Shown: positions 36,759-45,204 of the stretch, piece by piece
How positions within the stretch are numbered: the stretch's first letter is position 1
Layout: every line of letters starts with the position of its first letter
Assembly (NCBI GenBank): GCA_945909635.1
Contig: OX246690.1
Location: 3,534,001 to 3,598,000 of the forward strand
Origin: Clostridioides difficile_A
Lineage (GTDB): Bacteria; Bacillota; Clostridia; Peptostreptococcales; Peptostreptococcaceae
Reading direction: 5' to 3'
DNA length: 64,000 bases
Made by a program: the position numbers and the translations under genes
Notes under the pieces: model-generated
What the model was told of the DNA's origin: nothing
The model's database searches: none
The model's input: only the letters and a program-made list of their open reading frames with translations

Positions 36759-37508
36759 ATGATTTTATATTTTAGTGGTACTGGCAATAGCCGATATATA
36801 GCTCGCAAAATTGCACAAGAATTAAGCGATGAGTTAATATCATTAAATCAACTTATAAAAGAAGAAAAAACAGATGACTTAATATCAACAAACAAGCCAT
36901 TCATATTCGTATGCCCTACTTATGCATGGAGATTACCAATAGTTGTTACAGATTTTATAAAAAAAACAAAGTTTTTGGGAAACAAAAAAGTTTACTTTAT
37001 AATGACTTGTGGTGGTGATACAGCAAAATCCATAAACTATATTAAAAAATTGTGTGAATATAAAGATTGGCAACTAAAAGGTATGGCAGAAATTAAAATG
37101 CCAGAAAACTATATAGCTTTATTTCCTACACCAGATAAAGAAACATCAAAACAAATTATTAAAGAAGCAGATAAACAAATATATAAAATTATTTCTGATA
37201 TAAATAATGAAAATGAATTTGAAATCATTACCCCTAGTGGTTTAGGAGGTACAATTAAAAGTGGGATAACAAATATAGTTTTTTATAAAATGATTATTAA
37301 TGCTAAAGGATTTCACTATACTGATAAATGTATTGGTTGTGGAAAATGTGTAGAACTATGTCCTTTAAATAATATTAACTTAAAAAATCAAAAACCAGAT
37401 TGGGGAAATAACTGTACTCATTGTATGGCATGTATTTGCGGTTGCCCTACTGAAGCTATTGAGTATAAAAATAATACTCAGAATAAAGAAAGATACTATT
37501 TAGAATAA
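36759..37508 (+). CDS. EFR1-family flavodoxin-ferredoxin fusion
   Basis: A 249-aa electron-transfer protein. A flavodoxin-like domain (about 1-160; YFSGTGNSRYIARKI phosphate loop binding FMN) is joined to two 4Fe-4S ferredoxin motifs (CIGCGKCVELCP and CTHCMACICGCP, about 195-235). The EFR1 family is common in anaerobic Clostridia and is thought to channel electrons between flavin and Fe-S partners, but physiological roles are not settled. Monocistronic. It shares a promoter element with the nitroreductase-ArsR operon and with the gene region near 12.9 kb, which suggests co-regulation. Confidence 0.88.
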   Translation: MILYFSGTGNSRYIARKIAQELSDELISLNQLIKEEKTDDLISTNKPFIFVCPTYAWRLPIVVTDFIKKTKFLGNKKVYFIMTCGGDTAKSINYIKKLCEYKDWQLKGMAEIKMPENYIALFPTPDKETSKQIIKEADKQIYKIISDINNENEFEIITPSGLGGTIKSGITNIVFYKMIINAKGFHYTDKCIGCGKCVELCPLNNINLKNQKPDWGNNCTHCMACICGCPTEAIEYKNNTQNKERYYLE

Positions 37509-37534
37509 TATATTTTTGCTATTTAAACCATTAT

Positions 37535-37572
37535 AAAAGGGGCAGTCTCAAAATTGAGATAAGCCCCTTTTT
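37535..37572 (+). terminator. intrinsic terminator after EFR1 gene
   Basis: AAAAGGGGC (37535-37543) pairs with GCCCCTTTTT (37563-37572), with an inner TCTCA/TGAGA stem. A related inverted sequence, AAAAAGGGAGTATCTCAAAA on the minus strand near 37665, lies just before the ArsR stop. Confidence 0.85.
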
Positions 37573-37672
37573 CATTGTTAAAATCATAGAAATATATTTG
37601 ATTTCATACAAAAAAGAGAACCTCATGAACTAAAAAGTTGATTTTGAGATACTCCCTTTTTGTTAAATTATT

Positions 37673-38038
37673 TTACTCACCTTTTCTTATATCATTTTCA
37701 CCAATATGTTGTATCCCAATAAATATAAGATTTATTAGTTCTGTTAGTGATTTCCATTGTGATTTTTTTGAATCAAGATAATAATAGTTTTTTGTTCCTT
37801 CTCTACGTACATTAACAATTTCTGCTTCTTTCAATATTTTAAGATGATGAGATACAGCAGGACGAGAAAGATGTGTTTTTTCTGTAATCTCGCCCACCCG
37901 TATTCCATTAAAATCACTCTCTAAAAGCGTAATTAAAATTAACTGTCTAGTTTCATCACCCATAGCAGAGATAGCTTTGCGACATTCTTTAAATCTAGAT
38001 GTTATTTCTTGCATTCTTTGCTGACATTCTTTTTCCAT
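37673..38038 (-). CDS. ArsR-family transcriptional regulator
   Basis: A 121-aa winged-helix repressor: KAISAMGDETRQLILITLLE, then RVGEITEKTHLSRPAVSHHLKILKEAEIV (recognition helix) and a wing REGTKNYYYL. No obvious metal-binding Cys pair is present in the recognition helix, so it probably senses something other than metal, such as redox or a xenobiotic. I chose ATG at 38038, since the GTG at 38050 overlaps the GGTGGAGG ribosome site. It starts 15 nt after the nitroreductase stop and probably regulates that operon through the element at 38874-38923. Confidence 0.88.
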   Translation of the reverse strand: MEKECQQRMQEITSRFKECRKAISAMGDETRQLILITLLESDFNGIRVGEITEKTHLSRPAVSHHLKILKEAEIVNVRREGTKNYYYLDSKKSQWKSLTELINLIFIGIQHIGENDIRKGE

Positions 38039-38053
38039 AAAATCCTCCACCTT

Positions 38054-38830
38054 TTATAAGTATCTAACATTTGCTGGTTCTTTTTGTGCAGTACGTCTAT
38101 ATTTAACATCTGGATATCCAATCACTAGTGTTGTAAGTACATGAGCCCTATGTTTTAGACCTAAAAGTTTTTTTAACTTTGGTGAATTATTTGCTACATC
38201 TGAAAAATATCCACTAAATAAAACTCCTAATCCATAAGATTCTGCCATTAGTGCCATATTTGATGCTGCAAGTGAACCACTAATCTTATCTTTTGTAACT
38301 ATCATTATTGCAATAGGAGCATTCTTGAAAAAAAAGTTATCATCAATCGAGACTTCCTTTGAATGTTTAACAGTAATATTTGCAATAGGTTTTATTTTTC
38401 TAAAAAACTTTACTGCTTCCTTCTCATATATTGATTTTTTATTATCCAAAACAATATATGAAACATCTTGTGAATTTTTAGCACTAGGTGTATATCTACC
38501 TGCTTCTATAATTTGCTTTACAATCTCTGAAGAAACATCTTTATCTTTAAACTTACGAATACTTCTTCTTGATTTTATTGCCATTAGCAATTCATCTGGG
38601 TCCAGATTTGGCTTCTTTGTAAGTTCTATTGGTGGTTCATTAAATCCTGTTAGTGTAATAGCTTCTTTTGGACAGATTGCTGAACAATGTCCACACATTA
38701 GACAATCTTGATTTTTTATTACTGATTTTTTATTTTTTATATCTATATTATTTACTGGACAATCATTTTTACAAAGTCCACATCCAATACAGAGTTCTTT
38801 ATTAACTTCAATTATATGCTTATATCTCAT
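38054..38830 (-). CDS. nitroreductase-family protein with N-terminal 2x[4Fe-4S] ferredoxin domain
   Basis: A 258-aa protein. Residues 1-60 hold two ferredoxin clusters (Cys14, 17, 20, 24 and Cys43, 46, 49, 53). The rest is an FMN-dependent nitroreductase domain starting at about 85 (IKSRRSIRKFKDKDVSSEIV, AGRYTPSAKNSQDVSYIV, SGYFSDVANNSPKLKKLLGL). This fusion is common in strict anaerobes, where ferredoxin supplies electrons for reducing nitro compounds, quinones or flavins. First gene of an operon with the ArsR regulator. A promoter with TGTTATAAT at 38867-38875 on the minus strand lies 36 nt upstream. Confidence 0.9.
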   Translation of the reverse strand: MRYKHIIEVNKELCIGCGLCKNDCPVNNIDIKNKKSVIKNQDCLMCGHCSAICPKEAITLTGFNEPPIELTKKPNLDPDELLMAIKSRRSIRKFKDKDVSSEIVKQIIEAGRYTPSAKNSQDVSYIVLDNKKSIYEKEAVKFFRKIKPIANITVKHSKEVSIDDNFFFKNAPIAIMIVTKDKISGSLAASNMALMAESYGLGVLFSGYFSDVANNSPKLKKLLGLKHRAHVLTTLVIGYPDVKYRRTAQKEPANVRYL

Positions 38831-38873
38831 ATGCTTTTATCTACCTTTCGTTCATTAGTTTAAACTATTATAA

Positions 38874-38923
38874 CACGTAGATATTTTTTATATTCATTGG
38901 TAAAGAATTTGATTACCATTAAA
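38874..38923 (-). promoter_or_regulatory. operator-like 50-bp element, copy C, with extended -10 promoter
   Basis: Minus-strand copy of the element at 12879 and 36591, identical over the first 28 bases. It ends at an extended -10, TGTTATAAT (38867-38875), 44 nt before the nitroreductase ATG. The ArsR protein encoded in this operon is the natural candidate for binding. A 75-codon reading frame crossing this region (38860-39087) is not supported. I see nothing else in 38924-39160. Confidence 0.65.
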
Positions 38924-39160
38924 TTTTTACCATCTATCTTACACAATCTTTTCATAGAGTTTAAAGTACTATGGTTTTCATATAATAACTTTCTTTTATT
39001 TGTAGTTATAACAAATAACAAAAAAGCACATCCCCAATCAGATGCACATTTTAAATAAATATATCTTTTATAAAGATTATAATCCATGTAGATTTCACTA
39101 GATTTTTTTAGATTAATTCAATATCTCAAAGTAAATTCAAATCTCTAGTTTATACAATAT

Positions 39161-39610
39161 CTATGCTTCATAAAACACATCTAATATTTCTTTTTTAGTA
39201 TGTGCATTTAAAAGCTTTTTACTTATATCTTTACCACCTAAAATATAAGATATTTTAGATATTAATATTATATCTTCATTTCCTTCAGATTGTGGCATAG
39301 AAAACATAATTATTACTTTTACAGGCAACCCATCTATACTTGGCCAATCTACACCTTCTCTAGATTTACCTATTACCACAGATGCTTTCTTTACATACTT
39401 TGTTTTTCCATGTGGCATCGCCATCTGATAACCTATACTTGTAGAGCCTATTTTCTCTCTATGCTTTAGTGCCTTTATGAACTTACTTTTTGAAGTTATA
39501 CTTCCTTCATCATATAATTTATCTACTAATTCTTGTATTATGCCTTCTTTTGTAGTTGATTTTAAGTCTAAGATAATACTTTCTTCGCTTAATATATCTC
39601 TAATTTCCAT
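39161..39610 (-). CDS. PTS fructose-type IIA protein, stand-alone
   Basis: A 149-aa EIIA of the fructose/mannitol class, which takes phosphate from HPr. The phospho-His is in QMAMPHGKTKYVKKA and the hydrophobic face is IIMFSMPQSEGNEDIIL. It overlaps the BglG-type regulator gene by 11 nt. A paired regulator and free IIA is a known arrangement in MtlR-type control, where IIA phosphorylates or docks on the regulator. It may also support the downstream IIABC permease, which already has its own IIA. Confidence 0.88.
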   Translation of the reverse strand: MEIRDILSEESIILDLKSTTKEGIIQELVDKLYDEGSITSKSKFIKALKHREKIGSTSIGYQMAMPHGKTKYVKKASVVIGKSREGVDWPSIDGLPVKVIIMFSMPQSEGNEDIILISKISYILGGKDISKKLLNAHTKKEILDVFYEA

Positions 39611-41507
39611 TTATTTTCTCCAGTACATTGTTATTAAATAATATTTTGATATCCTCTTTTCTCTCACAATCTATTATATAATTTATATAATTCTTTTGCC
39701 TATATAGATTTGATACTTCAATCAGAATATGCTTTAAAAAGCTACGATTACTAGTTTCTAAATAAAGATTAATCGTTCTATTAACATTATCGACATTCAT
39801 TATTCCTCTATTTACTTTGCTTTGATTGCATATATATATATTTAAATCTTTTCCTAATGAGATAGATTCATATTTACTACTTAAATTCATACCTATTAGA
39901 CTTTTCATCTGACTTATATCAGAATTAAAATATATATTATCTTTTAAATATACTCCTAATAAGTTTGTATCTAAGTCTTTGTTATTTTGAGGTTTATTAA
40001 GTAGAGCATTTTTTATATTATTAATGTCACTTTCCATTAATAGTACTGATACAACTATATGTAATTTGTCTTTCAAGTCTAAATTTACAGTAGATATTAC
40101 AAAATCTACATCATCTAAATTTCGCTTATTCAATTGATGCATAGGGATTATATCAACTATAGTCCACTCAGGAAATTCTCTTTTTAATCTAGCCGCAAGA
40201 AGCTGAGATGTTCCATACCCTGTATTACAAACTACTATTACTCTTTTATCACTCATATTTCTTTCTATAGCTGCTTGAAAATATGTAGCTAGATATGAAA
40301 CTTCATCTATACTAATATTTTTTAAATTATAATACTCTGTCATAATATTTAAAGTCATCATACATAACCCCAATACATCTGAAAATCGCTCTTGTATCTC
40401 TTCTAATAATGGGTTTTTTATTTGGATATCATATCTTAATCTGTTTAACATGTGTCTTACATGAGATGTTAGACTTTTTTGTAATAATTCATCATCTCTA
40501 AGATTTATATTTAAAAACTGTGACATATTCTCTATCATTATAGATGATACTTTTTCACTATCACTTAATATCTCTGATTCATCATTGCTACTCTTATTAC
40601 TTTCGCTACTAAATCCAGATGATACTAAATATATATAAATATATTTAATTTCATCTTTAGTTATTTTTACTCTATATCTATTTTCTATTTTTCCTATAAG
40701 TGTAGTTACCTTTTCATATACTAACTCATCTAAATTACATATAGAAACTTCCTTTTCCTCCTGAAACTCTATTTGATTACCTTCTTCAACTCTCTTTAAA
40801 CATATAAGTATATGTGTAATTAAATTTATATAGTAGGGCTGACTTATAACATATCCTAAATTATCTTCCAATTCTGTAATTATAGTTTCTACAAATATAA
40901 TGGAATCAATATCAAATAAATTTATCAATGCACTAAATGTGGCAGAATCTAATCTTGTTAACTCAGATATATCATGCTGTTCATAATTTTCATCTAATAA
41001 GTCGTCCACCATCTTAGCAATCGATTTCCTTATATCCACTTCTTTACCTATAATTTTAGTTCCCTCTAGGGTTTTATTAAGTTTTAAATTATATTCCTTT
41101 ATCCATTCCTCTATATATTTAAAATCATTTACTATAGAGGTTTTACTTACATAATATTTATCTGATAACTGATTTATTGAAGTTATATTACTTGAATTTA
41201 ATAATAGATATTTTAAAATTTCCATTCTTCTTTGCTCTACTGATAAAGATTTATTTCCTTTTGGTTGTATATTTAAACTATTAATTAGGTCTATATTGTT
41301 CTTTGCTGAAGCTTCTATTAATATTCCACAACCTCTTTTTATATCAATTTTTATATTAAAAGTTTCTAAATATACCTCAATAACCTTCAAATCTTTCTGT
41401 AATGTTTTATCTGATACATTTAATTTATCTTTAAAGTATTTTATAGGTCTATATTCATTTTCATTTAATATCAATTTAAGAAATTCAATTTGTCTTGATA
41501 CAAGCAT
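39600..41507 (-). CDS. BglG/MtlR-type PRD transcriptional activator
   Basis: A 635-aa multidomain regulator: HTH domains (about 1-165; RQIEFLKLILNENEYRPIKYF and SINQLSDKYYVSKTSIVNDF), PRD1 (about 180-300), PRD2 (about 310-420; LTSHVRHMLNRL and YLATYFQAAIERN), an EIIB-like domain (about 425-500) with Cys in VVCNTGYGTSQLLAARL, and a C-terminal extension. The final EIIA domain typical of ManR/LicR proteins is replaced by the separate IIA gene. Phosphorylation at the PRDs and Cys by the PTS tunes activity. It likely activates the aldolase-PTS operon at 41723-44533. Confidence 0.88.
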   Translation of the reverse strand: MLVSRQIEFLKLILNENEYRPIKYFKDKLNVSDKTLQKDLKVIEVYLETFNIKIDIKRGCGILIEASAKNNIDLINSLNIQPKGNKSLSVEQRRMEILKYLLLNSSNITSINQLSDKYYVSKTSIVNDFKYIEEWIKEYNLKLNKTLEGTKIIGKEVDIRKSIAKMVDDLLDENYEQHDISELTRLDSATFSALINLFDIDSIIFVETIITELEDNLGYVISQPYYINLITHILICLKRVEEGNQIEFQEEKEVSICNLDELVYEKVTTLIGKIENRYRVKITKDEIKYIYIYLVSSGFSSESNKSSNDESEILSDSEKVSSIMIENMSQFLNINLRDDELLQKSLTSHVRHMLNRLRYDIQIKNPLLEEIQERFSDVLGLCMMTLNIMTEYYNLKNISIDEVSYLATYFQAAIERNMSDKRVIVVCNTGYGTSQLLAARLKREFPEWTIVDIIPMHQLNKRNLDDVDFVISTVNLDLKDKLHIVVSVLLMESDINNIKNALLNKPQNNKDLDTNLLGVYLKDNIYFNSDISQMKSLIGMNLSSKYESISLGKDLNIYICNQSKVNRGIMNVDNVNRTINLYLETSNRSFLKHILIEVSNLYRQKNYINYIIDCERKEDIKILFNNNVLEKINGN

Positions 41508-41650
41508 ACTTATGCCCCCTACCTATTTTTTGATATTTCTATTAAGTACTATTTTAGCATATTTCATAGCTATGTAAGAATACTAAGATACTTCTGTATC
41601 ATAAAAGAATTTATGATACACTTTGCAAAATTCATATAATATAATTTCAA

Positions 41651-41703
41651 AATAAAAAATAAGGATATTGAGATGTAGCCAACTACTTCTTCAATATCCT
41701 TAT
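41651..41703 (-). terminator. intrinsic terminator after PTS IIABC gene
   Basis: A 13-bp stem (41659-41671 with 41691-41703; arm ATAAGGATATTGA) is followed on the minus strand by U-rich sequence. It separates the aldolase-PTS operon from the regulator. Confidence 0.85.
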
Positions 41704-41722
41704 TTTCAATCTTATTTATAAT

Positions 41723-43618
41723 TTAAGCACTAAGTACTTCAAATTCACTACTTTCACTCTTTATAGTAGGTTTTGTTATTCCTATAATTAATGTTGTTAT
41801 CACTGTGCCAACTAATATGCAAGCTATATACGCAATTGGCGAACTACATGCAAATGGTATTACAAATATTCCTCCATGTGGTGCCATCAAAGTTATATCT
41901 AAACTCATACATATTGCTCCACCTATACAAGAACCAATTATATTTGCTGGAATCATTCTTAATGGGTCTGCAGCTGCAAATGGTATTGCTCCTTCTGTTA
42001 TAAAAGATGCACCCATTATAGCAGTTGGCAGTGCTGACTTTCTTTCTTCTTTAGTAAACTTATTTTTGAATATTAACATAGCTAATGCTATTGCTAATGG
42101 AGGTACCATTCCACCTACCATTAATGCTGCTGATGGTTCAAATACATTACTAGAGAACATAGCCAATCCAAATGCTGAAGCTGTTTTATTAATAGGGCCT
42201 CCCATATCTGAAGCCATCATTCCTGCTAATATTGCACCTAATAATATTTTATTAGTTCCAGACATACCTTGTAACCAAGACTGTAAAGCTTCATTTAACC
42301 ATGATGCTGGCGTGTTAACTATGAAGAACATTATAGCTCCACTCGTGAATGCAATCAATAGTGGACATATCAGTACAGCATTTACTCCCTTTAATACATC
42401 TGGTAAGTTTTCTGTTATCTTTATTACTCCTAAAGCTATATATCCTGTTGCAAATCCGGCTACCATACCACCTAGAAATCCTGAACCTCCAATAACTGCC
42501 ATAAAACCAGATATCATAGCAGGAGCAAAACCTTGCCTTCCAGCAATTGATTTAGCTATAAAACCAGCAAGTATTGGTATGAATAACTTAAATGCTGAGT
42601 CGCCTCCAAGTTGTCCAAAGAATCCAGCTATAGGATTGTATGTTTCATGAGTTGGGTCTGATGCAAATATACCAAACATAAATGCTATAGCTATACCAAT
42701 CCCACCTATTACTACAAATGGAATCATTTCAGATACACCATTCATTAAGTGTTTATAAATACCTTTTTTCTCTGTTCCTTGAAGTATTTCTTTTGAATCT
42801 TCTAAAGTTTTTCCACCTGGCTTAATTTCTTTAGCCATGCCATTTTCAGCATTTATAATTAATTTTTTTGCTAATGAAACATTCTTAGCATCTGCTACTT
42901 TCTTTTGTAATACTTTCTTTCCTATAAATCTACTTGTTTGAATTTCTCTATCACAAGCTATTATCACGTACTCCGCTCTTTTTATATCCTCTTTAGTTAA
43001 GTTATTTTCTATACCTATAGCTCCATGTGTTTCTATTTTAACTTCATATCCCAGCTCTTGCCCTGCTTCCTCTAACGCTTTTTTTGCCATAAAAGTATGG
43101 GCTATCCCTGTTGGACACCCTGTTATTCCAACTATAAGACCTTTACTTTGATTATTACTTAAATCTCCTGATTCTACTGCCTTACAATTAAATATATTTA
43201 ATATTTCATATGGAGTTTCTGCATTTAGTAGATTCTTAATAAGATTTTCATCCATTAAATATGTAGCTAATTTAGATATAATCTTAAGATGAATGTCTAA
43301 ACCTGATTCTGGAATTGCTATCATAAAAAATGACCTAAGTTTTTGACCATCATTATCCATAATCTCCTTATCTGTTCTTAAATACATCATTACAGGTTGA
43401 TTTACTGCACTTGACTTGGCATGGGGGATAGCTATTAAATTTCCCATGTTGGTTGGTGATTCTTTTTCTCGTTTATTAATATCAATTATAAACTTTTCTT
43501 TATTATTTATATAATTTCCATGATACAAATGATTTGCCATATAATCAATTACATCTTTCTTAGTTTTAAATTGTTTATCTAATACAATACAATCACTACG
43601 TAATATTTGCTCTATCAT
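41723..43618 (-). CDS. PTS fructose-family permease, IIABC fusion
   Basis: A 631-aa fructose-superfamily permease with order IIA (about 1-150, phospho-His66 in LIAIPHAKSS), IIB (about 158-255, phospho-Cys168 in GITGCPTGIAHTF), and IIC (about 285-620; SDMGGPINKTASAFG, ITEGAIPFAAADP, LMAPHGGIF). It follows the aldolase by 24 nt. No PfkB kinase is in this operon, so either the aldolase acts directly on the PTS product or a kinase is borrowed from elsewhere, such as 3755-4675. Confidence 0.92.
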   Translation of the reverse strand: MIEQILRSDCIVLDKQFKTKKDVIDYMANHLYHGNYINNKEKFIIDINKREKESPTNMGNLIAIPHAKSSAVNQPVMMYLRTDKEIMDNDGQKLRSFFMIAIPESGLDIHLKIISKLATYLMDENLIKNLLNAETPYEILNIFNCKAVESGDLSNNQSKGLIVGITGCPTGIAHTFMAKKALEEAGQELGYEVKIETHGAIGIENNLTKEDIKRAEYVIIACDREIQTSRFIGKKVLQKKVADAKNVSLAKKLIINAENGMAKEIKPGGKTLEDSKEILQGTEKKGIYKHLMNGVSEMIPFVVIGGIGIAIAFMFGIFASDPTHETYNPIAGFFGQLGGDSAFKLFIPILAGFIAKSIAGRQGFAPAMISGFMAVIGGSGFLGGMVAGFATGYIALGVIKITENLPDVLKGVNAVLICPLLIAFTSGAIMFFIVNTPASWLNEALQSWLQGMSGTNKILLGAILAGMMASDMGGPINKTASAFGLAMFSSNVFEPSAALMVGGMVPPLAIALAMLIFKNKFTKEERKSALPTAIMGASFITEGAIPFAAADPLRMIPANIIGSCIGGAICMSLDITLMAPHGGIFVIPFACSSPIAYIACILVGTVITTLIIGITKPTIKSESSEFEVLSA

Positions 43619-43642
43619 AGACTCTCATCTCCTCGTAATTTA

Positions 43643-44533
43643 TTATCCAATTACTAATTCTTCTTTTTGTGAAAAGCATTTTAATTTATCTATGTCATTA
43701 AATAAATTCATTTTAAACTCTATAACCTCCCTTGCAGCTTCTATACATTGTGGATATATAGCATCTGGTTCATATAGACTTGGATTTTGTTCTAATACTT
43801 CTCTGCACTTCTTATAATATGCTGATTTAACATCACTTGAAATATTTACTTTACAAACTCCTAGTTTAACTGCTTGTGCTATTTCTTCATCTGGATTTGA
43901 TGAGCCTCCATGAAGGACTAAAGGTATATCTACTGCTTCTTTTATTTCTTTCAATAAGTCTAATCTAAGTTCTGGTTTAAACCCTTTTGGATATATACCA
44001 TGTGCTGTACCAATTGCAATAGCTAGCGTATCTACTCCTGTTTTTTCAACAAAATCCCTAGCTAATTGTGGATTTGTATATATTATTTCATCAGAACCAC
44101 CTTCTCCTGATGTTCCAGTTGTCCCTATTGTCCCAAGTTCTCCTTCTACAGATACATTTAATCCTTTTGCTATTTCCACTATTTCTCTAGATATAGCTAC
44201 ATTTTCTTCATATGGTAAATGTGACCCATCAATCATTACGGATGTAAATCCACATCTTATAGCTCTTAATATTTGACTTTTATTTGCTCCATGGTCTAAG
44301 TGTATTACCATAGGTACCTTACTCTTATGTGCTTCTTCTATACAACTAGCTACAAAACTATCTTTTAGAAAACTTAACTCATTTGGGTGAATTGCAAGGA
44401 TTACTGGTGCATTTTTTTCATTAGCACTCTGTACTACTGCTTTAAGTATTTGCCCACTCCCTATATTAAATGCTGGTACTGCAAATTGATTTTCTTGTGC
44501 CACTTGTAACATTTCCTTCATATTTATTAACAT
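43643..44533 (-). CDS. class II fructose/tagatose-bisphosphate aldolase (second copy)
   Basis: A 296-aa zinc aldolase paralogous to 940-1809, with MVIHLDHGANKSQI (catalytic Asp and zinc His), AIAIGTAHGIYPKGF and PLVLHGGSSNPDEE. The substrate loop GTIGTTGTSGEGGSDEI is unlike the GGKEDDLDGGDG loop of the first copy, which suggests a different ketose phosphate. AGGAGG lies 6 nt before the ATG. It heads the operon with the IIABC permease and is preceded by a 19-bp hairpin (44641-44694). Confidence 0.9.
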   Translation of the reverse strand: MLINMKEMLQVAQENQFAVPAFNIGSGQILKAVVQSANEKNAPVILAIHPNELSFLKDSFVASCIEEAHKSKVPMVIHLDHGANKSQILRAIRCGFTSVMIDGSHLPYEENVAISREIVEIAKGLNVSVEGELGTIGTTGTSGEGGSDEIIYTNPQLARDFVEKTGVDTLAIAIGTAHGIYPKGFKPELRLDLLKEIKEAVDIPLVLHGGSSNPDEEIAQAVKLGVCKVNISSDVKSAYYKKCREVLEQNPSLYEPDAIYPQCIEAAREVIEFKMNLFNDIDKLKCFSQKEELVIG

Positions 44534-44640
44534 ATTGTACCTCCTGATATTTTTAATTTTGATTTATTTGTTATTGATTTTGTTGTTGTTTATATTTAAA
44601 TAATATCAGGGTAATAAAAGTCAGAAAATAACAATCGTTT

Positions 44641-44694
44641 TCCTTATTGAAAAGGAACTTTTATTATATATTCTTAGTTCCTTTTCAATAAGGA
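44641..44694. promoter_or_regulatory. 19-bp perfect inverted repeat upstream of aldolase operon
   Basis: The arms TCCTTATTGAAAAGGAACT (44641-44659 and 44676-44694) are perfectly inverted around a 16-nt loop, about 110 nt upstream of the aldolase ATG. There is no T-run on either side, so it is more likely an operator for the BglG-type activator or a leader hairpin. No other feature is seen in 44695-44990. Confidence 0.6.
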
Positions 44695-44993
44695 GCTTTT
44701 AGAAGTCTATATCACAGTTAATTATATTTCTTAAACTTATTTATTATCAATACTCAATAAGCTCAAAAGCTGACTCTAATAATTGTGATTACTTTGTAAA
44801 TCTTCATTTAAATTCTATCCTCTAGCTATATCATCAATTTATCAAAAGATACAAACATATCAAATACCCTACTTTCATTTACTTGAAAATTAACATTCAA
44901 TAATAGCATATCTTACATAGATGTTATATTTTACATACCTATAGTTATAAATTTTAAAACACTAGCACTATAGTTAATGTTATATTGATATCA

Positions 44994-45035
44994 AAAAATC
45001 AAAAAGATATTAGCCAGACAGCCAATATCTTTTTG
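44994..45035 (-). terminator. intrinsic terminator after ABC permease operon
   Basis: A 12-bp stem (45000-45011 with 45024-45035; arm CAAAAAGATATT) is followed by U6 on the minus strand, about 170 nt below the permease stop. Confidence 0.8.
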
Positions 45036-45037
45036 TA

Positions 45038-45057
45038 CATTTCAATGGTAGAGATGA
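45038..45057 (-). repeat. dispersed tRNA/tmRNA-end-like element, second degenerate copy
   Basis: On the minus strand TCATCTCTACCATTGAAATG resembles the elements at 53.0 and 57.6 kb and, like them, runs straight into an intrinsic terminator. The similarity to the 53.0 kb copy extends upstream over about 40 nt (AATTGTGAGTATGATTCCTA against AATCGTGGGGATTATTCTTA). Confidence 0.5.
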
Positions 45058-45204
45058 TTTATAGGAATCATACTCACAATTATCTAATTTTTAGATGTCA
45101 TAAGCTTGACATAACACACCAAAATTACACTTCTTGAGTTCATTTCTAAGAAATAAAGAAACTTGGTTTTCTAATCACTAATTTATAAATTAGTCTCTAT
45201 TATT

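Noticed and set aside
38860..39087. 75-codon reading frame on the minus strand
   Set aside because: No ribosome site, odd composition, and it overlaps the repeated operator and promoter of the nitroreductase operon.
41805..42650. 281-codon open frame on the plus strand
   Set aside because: Antisense to the IIC domain of the PTS permease, whose coding strand shows clear family motifs. Open antisense frames are expected from its codon use.
44641..44694. Terminator of a gene from the right
   Set aside because: No T-run on either strand and no upstream gene within reach; a regulatory site is more likely.
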